64,000 bases of DNA from Knoellia sinensis KCTC 19936 (GTDB lineage: Bacteria; Actinomycetota; Actinomycetes; Actinomycetales; Dermatophilaceae). Shown here in pieces: positions 44,189-54,577 of the stretch. The position numbers and the translations under genes were made by a program. The notes under the pieces were generated by a model. That model was not told the origin of the DNA and did not search any database. It saw only the letters and a list, made by a program, of their open reading frames with translations. Numbering within the stretch: the stretch's first letter is position 1; the number at the start of each line of letters is the position of its first letter. The DNA lies in assembly GCF_000768705.1 (NCBI RefSeq), contig NZ_AVPJ01000011.1, positions 1 through 64,000 of the forward strand, read 5' to 3'.

Positions 44189-45098
44189 CGTCGAGACGAA
44201 GGCCTGCTGCACGCCAGCGCGCAACTCCGGACTTCAGCTCAAGGCGCCACAACGACTGCGGCACAGTGCTGTTCACGATCTGGCCGACACCATGCGTACG
44301 CGCGCCTTGAGTATCGAGGCACAGACGTTCCTCATGGGCACCGATGACGGGATCGGCCTGCCTGAGGACGCCGAGGGACCCCAGCGCCCAGTCGCCGTGA
44401 GTGCCTTCGGCATTGACCCGTATGCCGTCCGCACCAGTGAGTTCGCCGCCTTCGTCTCCGCGACCGGTCACGTGACGGACGCCGAACGGTTCGGATGGAG
44501 CCACGTCTTCGCCGGGCTGGTGCCCGAATCGATCGCGGCCGCGAGTCCACGTCCGGCGAGTGCGCCGTGGTGGTGCGCCGTCGATGGGGCCTCGTGGCGT
44601 CAGCCCGAGGGGCCGGGCAGCGACCTCGATGGACGAGCCGACCACCCGGTCACACACGTCTCCCACCGCGACGCGACAGAGTTCGCGCAGTGGGTTGGGG
44701 CACGGCTGCCCACCGAGGCGGAGTGGGAGTGCGCGGCTCGAGGGGGACTCGTGGGTGCCCGCTACCCGTGGGGCGACGACTTCGAGGATGGGGGCGCCGA
44801 ACGCCTCAACATCTTCCGCGGCGACTTCCCCGAGAGCCCGGCAGTGAGCCGGACCGAGGGCTGGGTCGGCACGATGCCCGTCGACGGCTTCGCGCCCAAC
44901 GGTTTCGGGCTCCACCACGTCAGCGGCAACGTCTGGGAGTGGACCGCGGACAACTGGCGAGGCGGCAAGTCCCTGCGCGGTGGCTCGTACCTCTGCCACG
45001 ACTCCTACTGCAACCGCTACCGGGTGGCCGCCCACACCGCCAACGAACCCGACGCGAGCAGCGGCCACTGCGGCTTCCGCCTCGCCTGGACCGTGTGA
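44181..45098 (+). CDS. Formylglycine-generating enzyme (sulfatase-modifying factor)
   Basis: A 305-residue FGE/SUMF1-type enzyme, a copper-dependent oxidase that turns the sulfatase cysteine into formylglycine. The catalytic pair Cys272 and Cys277 sits in GSYLCHDSYCNRYRVAAHTA, the arrangement of proven bacterial FGEs. Other hallmarks are FLMGTDD at the core start, ARLPTEAEWECAARGG, YPWGDDF, GLHHVSGNVWEWTADNW and CGFRLAW. The N-terminal 45 residues, including CC at 9-10, precede the core; an internal ATG at 44292 could be the real start. It overlaps the sulfatase gene by eight bases, giving coupled production of enzyme and activator. Confidence 0.94.
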   Translation: MADVETKACCTPARNSGLQLKAPQRLRHSAVHDLADTMRTRALSIEAQTFLMGTDDGIGLPEDAEGPQRPVAVSAFGIDPYAVRTSEFAAFVSATGHVTDAERFGWSHVFAGLVPESIAAASPRPASAPWWCAVDGASWRQPEGPGSDLDGRADHPVTHVSHRDATEFAQWVGARLPTEAEWECAARGGLVGARYPWGDDFEDGGAERLNIFRGDFPESPAVSRTEGWVGTMPVDGFAPNGFGLHHVSGNVWEWTADNWRGGKSLRGGSYLCHDSYCNRYRVAAHTANEPDASSGHCGFRLAWTV

Positions 45099-45129
45099 CG
45101 AACGTGAAAACCGGAGAAAGTGACTGACC

Positions 45130-46416
45130 TTGCCTGACGACCTGCTCTTCAGCACCCGCGAACTGCTCATCGGGACGGCCACCGCCTCCCTCCAGATCGA
45201 GGGCGGCGACCGCAACAACAACTGGTACGACTGGGCCTCGGTCCCCGGCAACATCAAGGACGGCTCGACGCCGTTGCGCGCCACCGACCACTGGAATCGC
45301 TGGCGCGAGGACACCGCCCTCATGGCCGACCTCGGCCTGCAGGTCTATCGCATGTCGCTCGAGTGGTCGCGCATCGAACCGCGCCCGGGGGAGTTCGATC
45401 GGGAGGCGATCGACCGCTATCGGGAGGAGATCTCCGCGATCCGGGCGGCCGGCATACAACCGCTGGTGTCTCTCCACCACTTCTCGCACCCGTCCTGGTT
45501 CCAGGGGCTGGGCGGCTGGACGAGCTCCGCCGCTCCGGACATCTTCCTGAGGTTCGTCGACGTCGTCCCCGCCTTGTCGGACCTCGTCACCGAGTGGGCG
45601 ACGATCAACGAACCCAACGTGTATGCCGTCCAGGCCCACCTTTTCGGTGAGACGCCGCCGGGGAACCGCTCGTGGTCCGCTGTCCGCAGCACGTTGCGGC
45701 ACATGGCGATCGCGCACTGCCGCGCCTACCGCCGCATCCACGAGTTGCAGTCCGACGCGAAGGTCGGATTCGCCCACCACGCACGGGTTTTCGCGCCCCT
45801 CAACCCGCGCAACCCGTTGCACCGAGCCCTGTCTCTGTTCAACAGCGCGATGTTCCAGGACCAGCTTGCTGACGCCATGCTCGGTGGACGCTTCCCGAAG
45901 GTGCTCGGCGCGAAGCCCGACGACATCACGCCGGGGAAGTACTACGACTACCTCGGCATCAACTACTACTCGCGCACCGCGGTCAAGGGCATCGAGGACG
46001 GCACCTTCCCCGAGTCGCCGATCAACAACCTCGGGTGGGAGATCTATCCCGAGGGGCTCGTCCAGGTCGCGCGCGAGCTGCACTCGCGCTATCCGGCGCC
46101 GATCTGGGTCACCGAGAACGGCACCGCCGACGCTGCCGACGCCTTCCGGTCCCGCTACATCCACGACCACCTCAAGGCCATCGTCGAGAGCGGGCTGCCG
46201 TTCGAGCGCTACTACCACTGGTGCTTCGTCGACAACTGGGAGTGGGCCGAGGGTGAGGTGCCGCGCTTCGGCATCGTCGAGAACAACTACGAGACCCAGC
46301 AGCGCACCGTCCGCGACAGTGGCTGGTTCCTGTCGCAGGTCATCGCCGACGGTGGCGTGAGCCAGTCGACCTTCGACAAGTACGTCGCAGACCAGTCGTA
46401 CCCACTCAACTCCTGA
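45130..46416 (+). CDS. Glycoside hydrolase family 1 enzyme
   Basis: A 428-residue GH1 beta-glycosidase, a TIM-barrel retaining enzyme. The acid/base Glu161 lies in WATINEPNVYAV, the nucleophile Glu329 in IWVTENGTAD, and the aglycone-side WCFVDNWEWAEG near the end. Sequence such as ATASLQIEGGDRNNNWYDW at the start fits GH1. There is no signal peptide. The TTG start at 45130 lies 16 bases after GGAG, an uncommon start codon, but no better one exists in frame. As last gene of the MFS-sulfatase-FGE operon it probably hydrolyses the glycoside once the sulfate is removed. Confidence 0.9.
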   Translation: MPDDLLFSTRELLIGTATASLQIEGGDRNNNWYDWASVPGNIKDGSTPLRATDHWNRWREDTALMADLGLQVYRMSLEWSRIEPRPGEFDREAIDRYREEISAIRAAGIQPLVSLHHFSHPSWFQGLGGWTSSAAPDIFLRFVDVVPALSDLVTEWATINEPNVYAVQAHLFGETPPGNRSWSAVRSTLRHMAIAHCRAYRRIHELQSDAKVGFAHHARVFAPLNPRNPLHRALSLFNSAMFQDQLADAMLGGRFPKVLGAKPDDITPGKYYDYLGINYYSRTAVKGIEDGTFPESPINNLGWEIYPEGLVQVARELHSRYPAPIWVTENGTADAADAFRSRYIHDHLKAIVESGLPFERYYHWCFVDNWEWAEGEVPRFGIVENNYETQQRTVRDSGWFLSQVIADGGVSQSTFDKYVADQSYPLNS

Positions 46417-46437
46417 ACCCGGGACTGGTGACCGTGC

Positions 46438-46529
46438 CGACGGACATGCAGTAGTCGTCGCGCCGTGCGCCAGCCGTGCTCAGGGGGACGCATGGCCAGC
46501 GAGGTGGGTTGACCACTGCATGTCCGCCG
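46438..46529. terminator. Long-armed inverted repeat between convergent genes
   Basis: Imperfect arms around GGACATGCAGT (left 46438-46456) and ACTGCATGTCC (right 46511-46529) are separated by about 54 bases of GC-rich sequence. It lies between the GH1 gene and the convergent reductase gene, so it probably serves both as a terminator. It belongs to none of the other repeat families here. Confidence 0.5.
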
Positions 46530-46540
46530 ACCCGCCTGGC

Positions 46541-47509
46541 TCACAGCGTCACGACGACCTTGCCGAGGGCGTTGCCGGCGCCGACGTGGTCGATGGCGCG
46601 CGGCACGTCCTCGAAGGGCACGGTCAGGTCGATGACGGGTCGCACCTTCGACTCCTCGACGATGGCGTCGAGTTCGGCAAGGTCACTCCCCAACTCCTTG
46701 GACATGTGCATGACGAGCCGCTGCTTCACGAAAGGGCTCAGCAGCGCCGCAGCGATCGAGCGGTGCAGCCCGCCCGTCAGCCCACCGGTCTCCGTGCCGA
46801 CGCAGACCAGCGTGCCGCGTTCGGTCAGAACGCTGCGGAGTTCGCGCCGTGGTCGGTTGCTCGCGATGTCGATGACGTCGTCGTATTGGACGCCCTCTGA
46901 GTCCAGGGCGTCACTCGTCCGGTCGATGACGTGCTTGGCACCCAACTGGTGCATGAGCGCGATGCCGGCCGGACGGCATACGGCAGTGACAACGGCACCC
47001 GCCGCGATGGCCAGCTGAACGGCCAGGTGGCCCACGCCCCCGGAAGCTCCCACGACGAGAACTCGCTGTCCCGCAACGACTTTCGCGCCTCGAACCGCCT
47101 GGTATGCCGTGAGTCCCGAGATCGGGAGCGCCGCCGCTTCCGCGGTCGTCAGGTTCGCAGGCGGACGGGCGATCCGCTTCACCGAAGCGGTGACGAGCTC
47201 GGCGAGCGAGCCGTTCGTCGTGCCATGCACCGCGTCGCCGACCGCCCACCCGACGGCATCGGAACCGACGGCTTCGACGACGCCAGCGAAGTCGCGCCCC
47301 GGCGTGCTGAAGCCGGCGCGGGGCCCGCGGAAGCCGAGTGCTGGTCGGGCGATGAGCGGCGTTCCCGTCATGACGTGCCAGGTGCCCCGGTCGACTGCGG
47401 CGGCCTTGACGCGCACGACGACCTCGCCGGCGCCGGGGGTGGGCTCGGTCGCCTCGGTGAGGCGGAGTTGCTCGGTGCCGCCGTAGTGCTTCTGCGTCCA
47501 GGTGCGCAT
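46541..47509 (-). CDS. NADPH:quinone reductase-like MDR oxidoreductase
   Basis: A 322-residue medium-chain reductase without zinc ligands. The catalytic half opens MRTWTQKHYGGTEQLRL and includes STPGRDFAGVVEAVGSDAVG. The Rossmann half has VLVVGASGGVGHLAVQLAIAAGA and KHVIDRTSDAL. The ending VPFEDVPRAIDHVGAGNALGKVVV is typical of this subgroup, often annotated as NAD(P)-dependent alcohol dehydrogenase. It reduces quinones or enones in the cytoplasm. It is divergent from a TetR regulator, and two perfect operators lie in the 102-base gap, so it is almost certainly repressed by that protein. Confidence 0.9.
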   Translation of the reverse strand: MRTWTQKHYGGTEQLRLTEATEPTPGAGEVVVRVKAAAVDRGTWHVMTGTPLIARPALGFRGPRAGFSTPGRDFAGVVEAVGSDAVGWAVGDAVHGTTNGSLAELVTASVKRIARPPANLTTAEAAALPISGLTAYQAVRGAKVVAGQRVLVVGASGGVGHLAVQLAIAAGAVVTAVCRPAGIALMHQLGAKHVIDRTSDALDSEGVQYDDVIDIASNRPRRELRSVLTERGTLVCVGTETGGLTGGLHRSIAAALLSPFVKQRLVMHMSKELGSDLAELDAIVEESKVRPVIDLTVPFEDVPRAIDHVGAGNALGKVVVTL

Positions 47510-47517
47510 CGCACCCT

Positions 47518-47532
47518 CCTTACGCCGTAAGG
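47518..47532. promoter_or_regulatory. TetR operator O1 of the reductase/TetR pair
   Basis: CCTTACGCCGTAAGG is a perfect palindrome (one central base) located just upstream of the reductase start codon on its strand. It matches the second site in this gap in all but the central base and one edge base. Confidence 0.8.
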
Positions 47533-47554
47533 CTATTGTCTCGTGTCAGAGTAG

Positions 47555-47569
47555 GCTTACGGCGTAAGG
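47555..47569. promoter_or_regulatory. TetR operator O2 of the reductase/TetR pair
   Basis: GCTTACGGCGTAAGG repeats the CTTACG-CGTAAG palindrome, centred 37 bases from O1. It lies 43 bases before the tetR start codon. The pair suggests control of both divergent promoters. Confidence 0.8.
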
Positions 47570-47611
47570 TTTGGCAAGAGTGTTCGTGGCACATCGGCAG
47601 GAGAAGGGCAG

Positions 47612-48259
47612 ATGACGGCACAACCCAAGGTGACCTTGACCCGCGAACGCGTGGTGGCGGAGGCGGTGGCGCTGGCGGACGAGTCCGGCCTGGGGTCGCT
47701 GTCGATGCGCGCCCTGGCGACCAGGCTCGGGGTCGAGGCGATGTCGCTCTATCACCACGTCCGCAACAAGGACGAGCTGCTCGACGCCATGATCGACGTG
47801 GTCTTCGGCGAGATGCACCCGCCCAGGCCGCGCGCTCGGTGGCGGCCGGAGCTGCGGCGTCGCTCGGTCTCCGGGCGGGAGGCCCTGCGCCGGCACCGGT
47901 GGGCGGTCGGACTCATGGACGCGCGGCGCACCCCCGGCCCCGCATCCATCGCCCACCACGATGCCGTTCTTGGGTGCCTCTTCGCGGGCGGCTTCTCGCT
48001 CGTGGCGGCAGGGACGGCCTTCGCGTTGCTCGACGCCCACCTCTACGGATTCCTCGTCCAGGAGAACGCCCTGCCCTTCGAGACCGAGGCCGAACTGGCG
48101 GACATCGGCGCTGCGATCATCGGGCCGGAGGTGCGCGCGGCGTTCCCGCACTTCACGCGCTACGCCGAGGAGCGGGCCATGCAACCGGGCTACCGGTTTG
48201 CCGACGAATTCGAGCGCACCCTCGACCTCACGCTCGATGCGGTTGCCAGCCTGCGCTGA
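47612..48259 (+). CDS. TetR-family regulator with TetR_C-type domain
   Basis: A 215-residue repressor. The DNA-binding part RERVVAEAVALADESGLGSL, SMRALATRLGVEAMSLYHHV, RNKDELLDAMIDVVFGE is close to that of classical TetR and its actinobacterial relatives. The C-terminal domain of the TetR_C type (ALRRHRWAVGLMDARRTPGP and the helix ending LDLTLDAVASL) follows. It is divergent from the quinone-reductase gene with two perfect operators between. Its stop codon touches an ATG in frame with lutA, but the better lutA start is 18 bases later; read-through transcription into the lut operon is possible. Confidence 0.88.
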   Translation: MTAQPKVTLTRERVVAEAVALADESGLGSLSMRALATRLGVEAMSLYHHVRNKDELLDAMIDVVFGEMHPPRPRARWRPELRRRSVSGREALRRHRWAVGLMDARRTPGPASIAHHDAVLGCLFAGGFSLVAAGTAFALLDAHLYGFLVQENALPFETEAELADIGAAIIGPEVRAAFPHFTRYAEERAMQPGYRFADEFERTLDLTLDAVASLR

Positions 48260-48276
48260 TGTTGTTGGATGGGGGC

Positions 48277-49044
48277 ATGACGGCAGCGCAGCCTCGCACG
48301 GACCTTCGCGTCGCGCTCTTCGCGACGTGCTTCAACGACACGATGTGGCCGGAGACGCCCAAGGCCGTGGTGCGGCTCCTCGAGCGGCTCGGCGTCCGGG
48401 TCGAGTTCCCCATGGACCAGACCTGTTGCGGTCAGATGATGACGAACACCGGGTATGCCGGTGACGCCGTTCCGCTCGTCCGTCACTTCGTCGACGTGTT
48501 CGAGAAGTACGACGCCGTCGTGGCGCCCTCGGGTTCGTGCGTGGGCTCGGTCCGTGACCAGCACCCGATGATTGCCCACCTGGCGGGCGACCCCGGGCTG
48601 GCCTCCGAGGTCGAGGAGGTGCGACCCAAGGTCTACGAACTGTCGGAGTTCCTCGTCGACGTGTTGGGTGTGACGGACGTGGGGGCCTGGTTCCCCCACC
48701 GGGTGACCTATCACCCGACGTGCCACTCGTTGCGGATGCTGCGGGTCGGTGACCGACCGTTGCAGCTGCTCCGGGCCGTCGAGGGCATCGACCTCGTCGA
48801 ACTCCCCGGCGCAGAGGAGTGTTGTGGCTTCGGAGGCACGTTCGCCGTGAAGAACGCCGACGTCTCCGTGGCCATGGGTACCGACAAGGCTGAGCACGTC
48901 GCCGAGACCGGGGCCGAGGTCCTCGTCGCCGGCGACAACTCCTGCCTGGCGCACATCGGCGGGATCCTCGGAAGGCAACGCTCCGGCATACGGACGATGC
49001 ATTTGGCCGAGATCCTTGCCTCGACGAAGGAGAACCCGGCATGA
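48277..49044 (+). CDS. lutA: Lactate utilization protein LutA-like, Fe-S oxidoreductase
   Basis: A 255-residue protein of the LutA/YkgE type with two CCG domains. Cysteine motifs are visible in DQTCCGQMM, APSGSCVGS, YHPTCHSLRM and EECCGFGG...GDNSCLAHIGG. These cysteines bind an iron-sulfur cluster or a heterodisulfide-type centre. With LutB and LutC it forms the cytoplasmic or membrane-associated complex that oxidises L-lactate to pyruvate. The ATG at 48277 is preferred over 48259. It overlaps lutB by four bases. The gene order lutA-lutB-lutC is canonical. Confidence 0.92.
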   Translation: MTAAQPRTDLRVALFATCFNDTMWPETPKAVVRLLERLGVRVEFPMDQTCCGQMMTNTGYAGDAVPLVRHFVDVFEKYDAVVAPSGSCVGSVRDQHPMIAHLAGDPGLASEVEEVRPKVYELSEFLVDVLGVTDVGAWFPHRVTYHPTCHSLRMLRVGDRPLQLLRAVEGIDLVELPGAEECCGFGGTFAVKNADVSVAMGTDKAEHVAETGAEVLVAGDNSCLAHIGGILGRQRSGIRTMHLAEILASTKENPA

Positions 49045-50504
49045 GCATCGGACCGGTGCAGGAGACGTCACCGACCTTCGTCGGAATGCCGGCCTTCCCG
49101 GAGGCCGCGCGGGAGGCGCTCGCGAACACGCAGCAGCGCCAGAACCTCCACAACGCGACCCACACGATCCGCGCCAAGCGCGCCGCGGTGGTCGCCGAGG
49201 TGGACGACTGGGAGGCGCTGCGCGTCGCCGGCGCGGACGCCAAGGACGAGGCGCTGCACCACCTCGGTGACTACCTCGAGCAGGTCGAGGAGTCACTGAC
49301 GGCGAACGGGGCGATCGTGCACTGGGCGCGCGATGCGGCCGAGGCCAACCGGATCGTCATCGACATCGCTCGCGCCAAGGAGGTCGACGAGGTCGTCAAG
49401 GTCAAGTCCATGGCGACGCAGGAGATCGAGCTCAACGAGGCCCTCGAGGAGGCGGGGATCAGCGCGTGGGAGACCGACCTCGCCGAACTCATCGTCCAGC
49501 TCTTCGGCGACCGGCCGAGCCACATCCTCGTCCCCGCGATCCACCGCAACCGCACCGAGATTCGTGACGTGTTCCTGCGCGAGATGGCGAGGTTCGGACG
49601 CCCGGCGCCGGACGACCTCACCGACGATCCTGCTCGGTTGGCCGAGGCCGCTCGGCTCCACCTGCGCGAGAAGTTCCTGCGCGCCAAGGTCGCCGTGTCC
49701 GGCGCGAACTTCGCCATCGCTGACACGGGGACGCTCGTCGTCGTCGAGTCCGAGGGCAACGGCCGCATGTGTCTGACGCTCCCCGAGACACTCATCTCCG
49801 TCGTCGGCATCGAGAAGGTCCTGCCGACGTGGGACGACCTCGGCCCGATGCTCCAGCTGCTGCCGCGGTCGAGCACGGGGGAGCGGATGAACCCCTACAC
49901 GACCATGTGGTCCGGGGTACACGACGGCGACGGGCCGCAGGAGGTCCACGTGATCCTCCTCGACAACGGTCGCAGCCACGTGCTGGCGGATTCGGTTGGG
50001 AGACAGGCGCTTCGGTGCATCCGGTGCTCGGCTTGCCTCAACGTGTGCCCGGTCTATGAGCGCACGGGTGGGCATGCCTACGGGTCGGTCTATCCCGGGC
50101 CGATCGGCGCCGTGCTCAACCCGCAGCTGCGCGGCACCTCGAGCGAGGTCGATGCGTCGTTGCCCTATGCCTCGAGTCTGTGTGGTGCCTGCTTCGACGC
50201 GTGCCCGGTGCGGATCAACATCCCCGAACTGCTCGTCGAGCTGCGCGGCACGGTGGCCGAGCAGGGCGGTCACCGGGCCGAGTCGGCCGCGATGAAGGCC
50301 GCGGCGTGGGTGCTGTCGGATCCTCGACGGCTCGCCGTGGCCCAGAAGGGCGCAACCACGGCAGGCAAACTCATCGGCAAGCGCACCATCACGAAGGTGC
50401 CGGGCCTCGGCGCCTGGACCGACGCCCGCAACCTCCCCACGCCACCGAAGGAGACCTTCCGCCAGTGGTGGGCTCGCGAGCACGAGGAGGGTGGTCAGCG
50501 ATGA
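49041..50504 (+). CDS. lutB: Lactate utilization iron-sulfur protein LutB
   Basis: A 487-residue electron-transfer subunit of the lactate oxidation complex. The N-terminal two-thirds is the LUD domain (LRVAGADAKDEALHHLGDYL, then VSGANFAIADTGTLVVVESE). The C-terminal part carries two 4Fe-4S ferredoxin motifs, CIRCSACLNVCPVYERTGGH and CGACFDACPVRINIPEL. It is translationally coupled on both sides by four-base ATGA overlaps with lutA and lutC. Confidence 0.94.
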   Translation: MSIGPVQETSPTFVGMPAFPEAAREALANTQQRQNLHNATHTIRAKRAAVVAEVDDWEALRVAGADAKDEALHHLGDYLEQVEESLTANGAIVHWARDAAEANRIVIDIARAKEVDEVVKVKSMATQEIELNEALEEAGISAWETDLAELIVQLFGDRPSHILVPAIHRNRTEIRDVFLREMARFGRPAPDDLTDDPARLAEAARLHLREKFLRAKVAVSGANFAIADTGTLVVVESEGNGRMCLTLPETLISVVGIEKVLPTWDDLGPMLQLLPRSSTGERMNPYTTMWSGVHDGDGPQEVHVILLDNGRSHVLADSVGRQALRCIRCSACLNVCPVYERTGGHAYGSVYPGPIGAVLNPQLRGTSSEVDASLPYASSLCGACFDACPVRINIPELLVELRGTVAEQGGHRAESAAMKAAAWVLSDPRRLAVAQKGATTAGKLIGKRTITKVPGLGAWTDARNLPTPPKETFRQWWAREHEEGGQR

Positions 50505-51196
50505 GTCCCTCGACCAGTGCCCGCGAGGAGATCCTGGCCCGGGTCCGCTCAGCCACAGCCGACATCACCTCCGAACCTCGACTTATTGCCCGTTCGGCCA
50601 GTGGCTCGCTGCCCTCGCAACTGGCCGAACGGGCAATAAGTCGGGCGGTGGGTGCGGAGGAGGGGACGCTGGAGCTGTTTGCGGAGAACGTCGCGGACTA
50701 TCGCGCGGCCGTCGTGCGGGTCCCGGCCGCCGAGGTCGGTGGTGCCGTCGTCGACGCCCTGCGATCGGCCGGCGTGCAATCCGTCGTCACACCGACCGGA
50801 CTCGACCAGAGCTGGGCCGAGGCGGTGGGTGCGGCGTTCGACGTCGTCACCGAAGCTGCGGCCACGTCGGCACAGCAGCTCGACCAGGTCGACGCCGTCG
50901 TCACCGGATCCGCCATCGGCATCGCCACGACCGGCACGATCGTCCTCGACCACCAGCCCGACCAGGGGCGGCGGGAGCTCACGCTCGTCCCCGACACCCA
51001 CGTGTGCGTCATCCGCGACGATCAGGTGGTGCACGACGTTCCCGAGGCAGTGACGCGACTGCGGACCGCCGCCGGGCAGCAGCGTCCCCTCACGTGGGTC
51101 AGCGGACCGAGTGCCACGAGCGACATCGAGCTGCAGCGGGTCGAGGGCGTCCACGGCCCCCGCACCCTCGTCGTCATCATCGCGGGGACGCCCTGA
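50501..51196 (+). CDS. lutC: Lactate utilization protein LutC
   Basis: A 231-residue LUD-domain protein, third subunit of the lactate oxidation complex. The conserved core runs from VADYRAAVVRVPAAEVG through DAVVTGSAIGIATTGTIVLD, RRELTLVPDTHVCVIRDDQV to TWVSGPSATSDIELQRVEGVHGP. The stretch encoding about residues 27-48 is not typical of LutC: there the DNA is a perfect palindrome (next entry) read in frame as RLIARSASGS then LPSQLAERAIS. The open frame is kept, so the insertion appears tolerated in a surface segment. Its stop codon overlaps the ATG of the PPSR gene. Confidence 0.92.
   Translation: MSPSTSAREEILARVRSATADITSEPRLIARSASGSLPSQLAERAISRAVGAEEGTLELFAENVADYRAAVVRVPAAEVGGAVVDALRSAGVQSVVTPTGLDQSWAEAVGAAFDVVTEAAATSAQQLDQVDAVVTGSAIGIATTGTIVLDHQPDQGRRELTLVPDTHVCVIRDDQVVHDVPEAVTRLRTAAGQQRPLTWVSGPSATSDIELQRVEGVHGPRTLVVIIAGTP
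50579..50643. repeat. Perfect inverted repeat inside lutC
   Basis: Arms of 24 bases (50579-50602 and 50620-50643) are exact complements, separated by 17 bases. Each arm contains TTATTGCCCGTTCGGCCAGT or its complement, including an AT-rich stretch out of keeping with the 70% GC gene. It looks like a palindromic element inserted in frame within a coding region. Confidence 0.85.
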
Positions 51197-52053
51197 TGAG
51201 GCCGCTCAGTGGTGTCGCGACCAACGGCACAGGGGCCCCGGCCAGGACGCCCGTGTTCTTCGTCGCAGGGGGCACCGGCATCTCGGCCGAGACGCTCGGC
51301 AACCTCCTGCTCGCGCAGTTCCCGGGGCTGAGCTTCGTCCGGCGCAAGATCCCGTTCATCACGACGGTCGAGCACGCGCGCACCGTCCTGGCGCAGATCG
51401 ACAAGGCGATGACCGACACGGTGACGCCCATCGTCTTCTCCACGGTCTCCGACGAGCCGATCCGCCAGGAGTTGCAGGCGACCAAGGCCGCGTTCATCGA
51501 CCTCTTCGGGTCCCACCTCGACACCGTCGAGCGGGTGCTCCACGTCAACGCGACCCACAGCGCCATGGCCCTCCACGGAGTCGGCGACACCGTCCGCTAC
51601 GAGCAGCGGATGAAGGCCATCGAGTTCGCGATGGAGCACGACGACGGGGCGAGTCTGCGCAACCTCGAGCAGTCCGACCTCATCCTTGTCGCCCCCTCGC
51701 GGTGCGGCAAGACGCCGACGTCGATGTACCTCGCGCTCCAGCACGGTCTCAAGGTCGCGAACTACCCACTGGTGCCCGAGGACTTCGAGACCGAAGCCCT
51801 TCCAAGACCCCTCGCAGGCCTCGCTGACAAGTGCTTCGGACTGCTCTCGACCCCCGCCAGACTCAGTCAGGTGAGAGGGGAGCGCAGACCCGGATCCACG
51901 TATGCCACGCTCGCCCAGTGCAGTTTCGAACTGCGCCGCGCGGAGGCGATGTACAGGGCGCATCGCATCCCCTCAATCAACTCCGCCAAGATGTCCGTCG
52001 AGGAGATGGCTGCAGTGATCATGCAGAGCAGTCGCCTCCCCGACCTCGGCTGA
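51196..52053 (+). CDS. Pyruvate, water dikinase regulatory protein (PPSR, DUF299)
   Basis: A 285-residue bifunctional kinase/pyrophosphorylase that switches PEP synthetase off (ADP-dependent threonine phosphorylation) and on. Family marks: [20 protein letters not shown] at the start (the usual serine of SDGTG is Gly/Ala here), [33 protein letters not shown], and the P-loop-like [19 protein letters not shown] before [13 protein letters not shown]. Its target is encoded 38 bases downstream. The start overlaps the lutC stop codon, tying lactate oxidation to PEP synthesis at the level of translation. Confidence 0.9.
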   Translation: MRPLSGVATNGTGAPARTPVFFVAGGTGISAETLGNLLLAQFPGLSFVRRKIPFITTVEHARTVLAQIDKAMTDTVTPIVFSTVSDEPIRQELQATKAAFIDLFGSHLDTVERVLHVNATHSAMALHGVGDTVRYEQRMKAIEFAMEHDDGASLRNLEQSDLILVAPSRCGKTPTSMYLALQHGLKVANYPLVPEDFETEALPRPLAGLADKCFGLLSTPARLSQVRGERRPGSTYATLAQCSFELRRAEAMYRAHRIPSINSAKMSVEEMAAVIMQSSRLPDLG

Positions 52054-52091
52054 CCAGAGACGCTGACGCCGAACCGACGAAAGGGACGATC

Positions 52092-54500
<2,409 letters not shown>

Positions 54501-54534
54501 CCTCCCCGCCCGGGACCCGGGAAGCGGGACGTGA

Positions 54535-54570
54535 CGAAACGGCATACAACCGAGGTTGTATGCCGTTTCG
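54535..54570. terminator. Perfect hairpin after ppsA
   Basis: Arms CGAAACGGCATACAACC and GGTTGTATGCCGTTTCG, 17 bases each, meet over a two-base loop. Both contain the dispersed 9-mer (54539-54547 and 54558-54566). It lies between ppsA and the convergent epoxide hydrolase gene and probably terminates both. Confidence 0.8.
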
Positions 54571-54577
54571 CTGCGGT

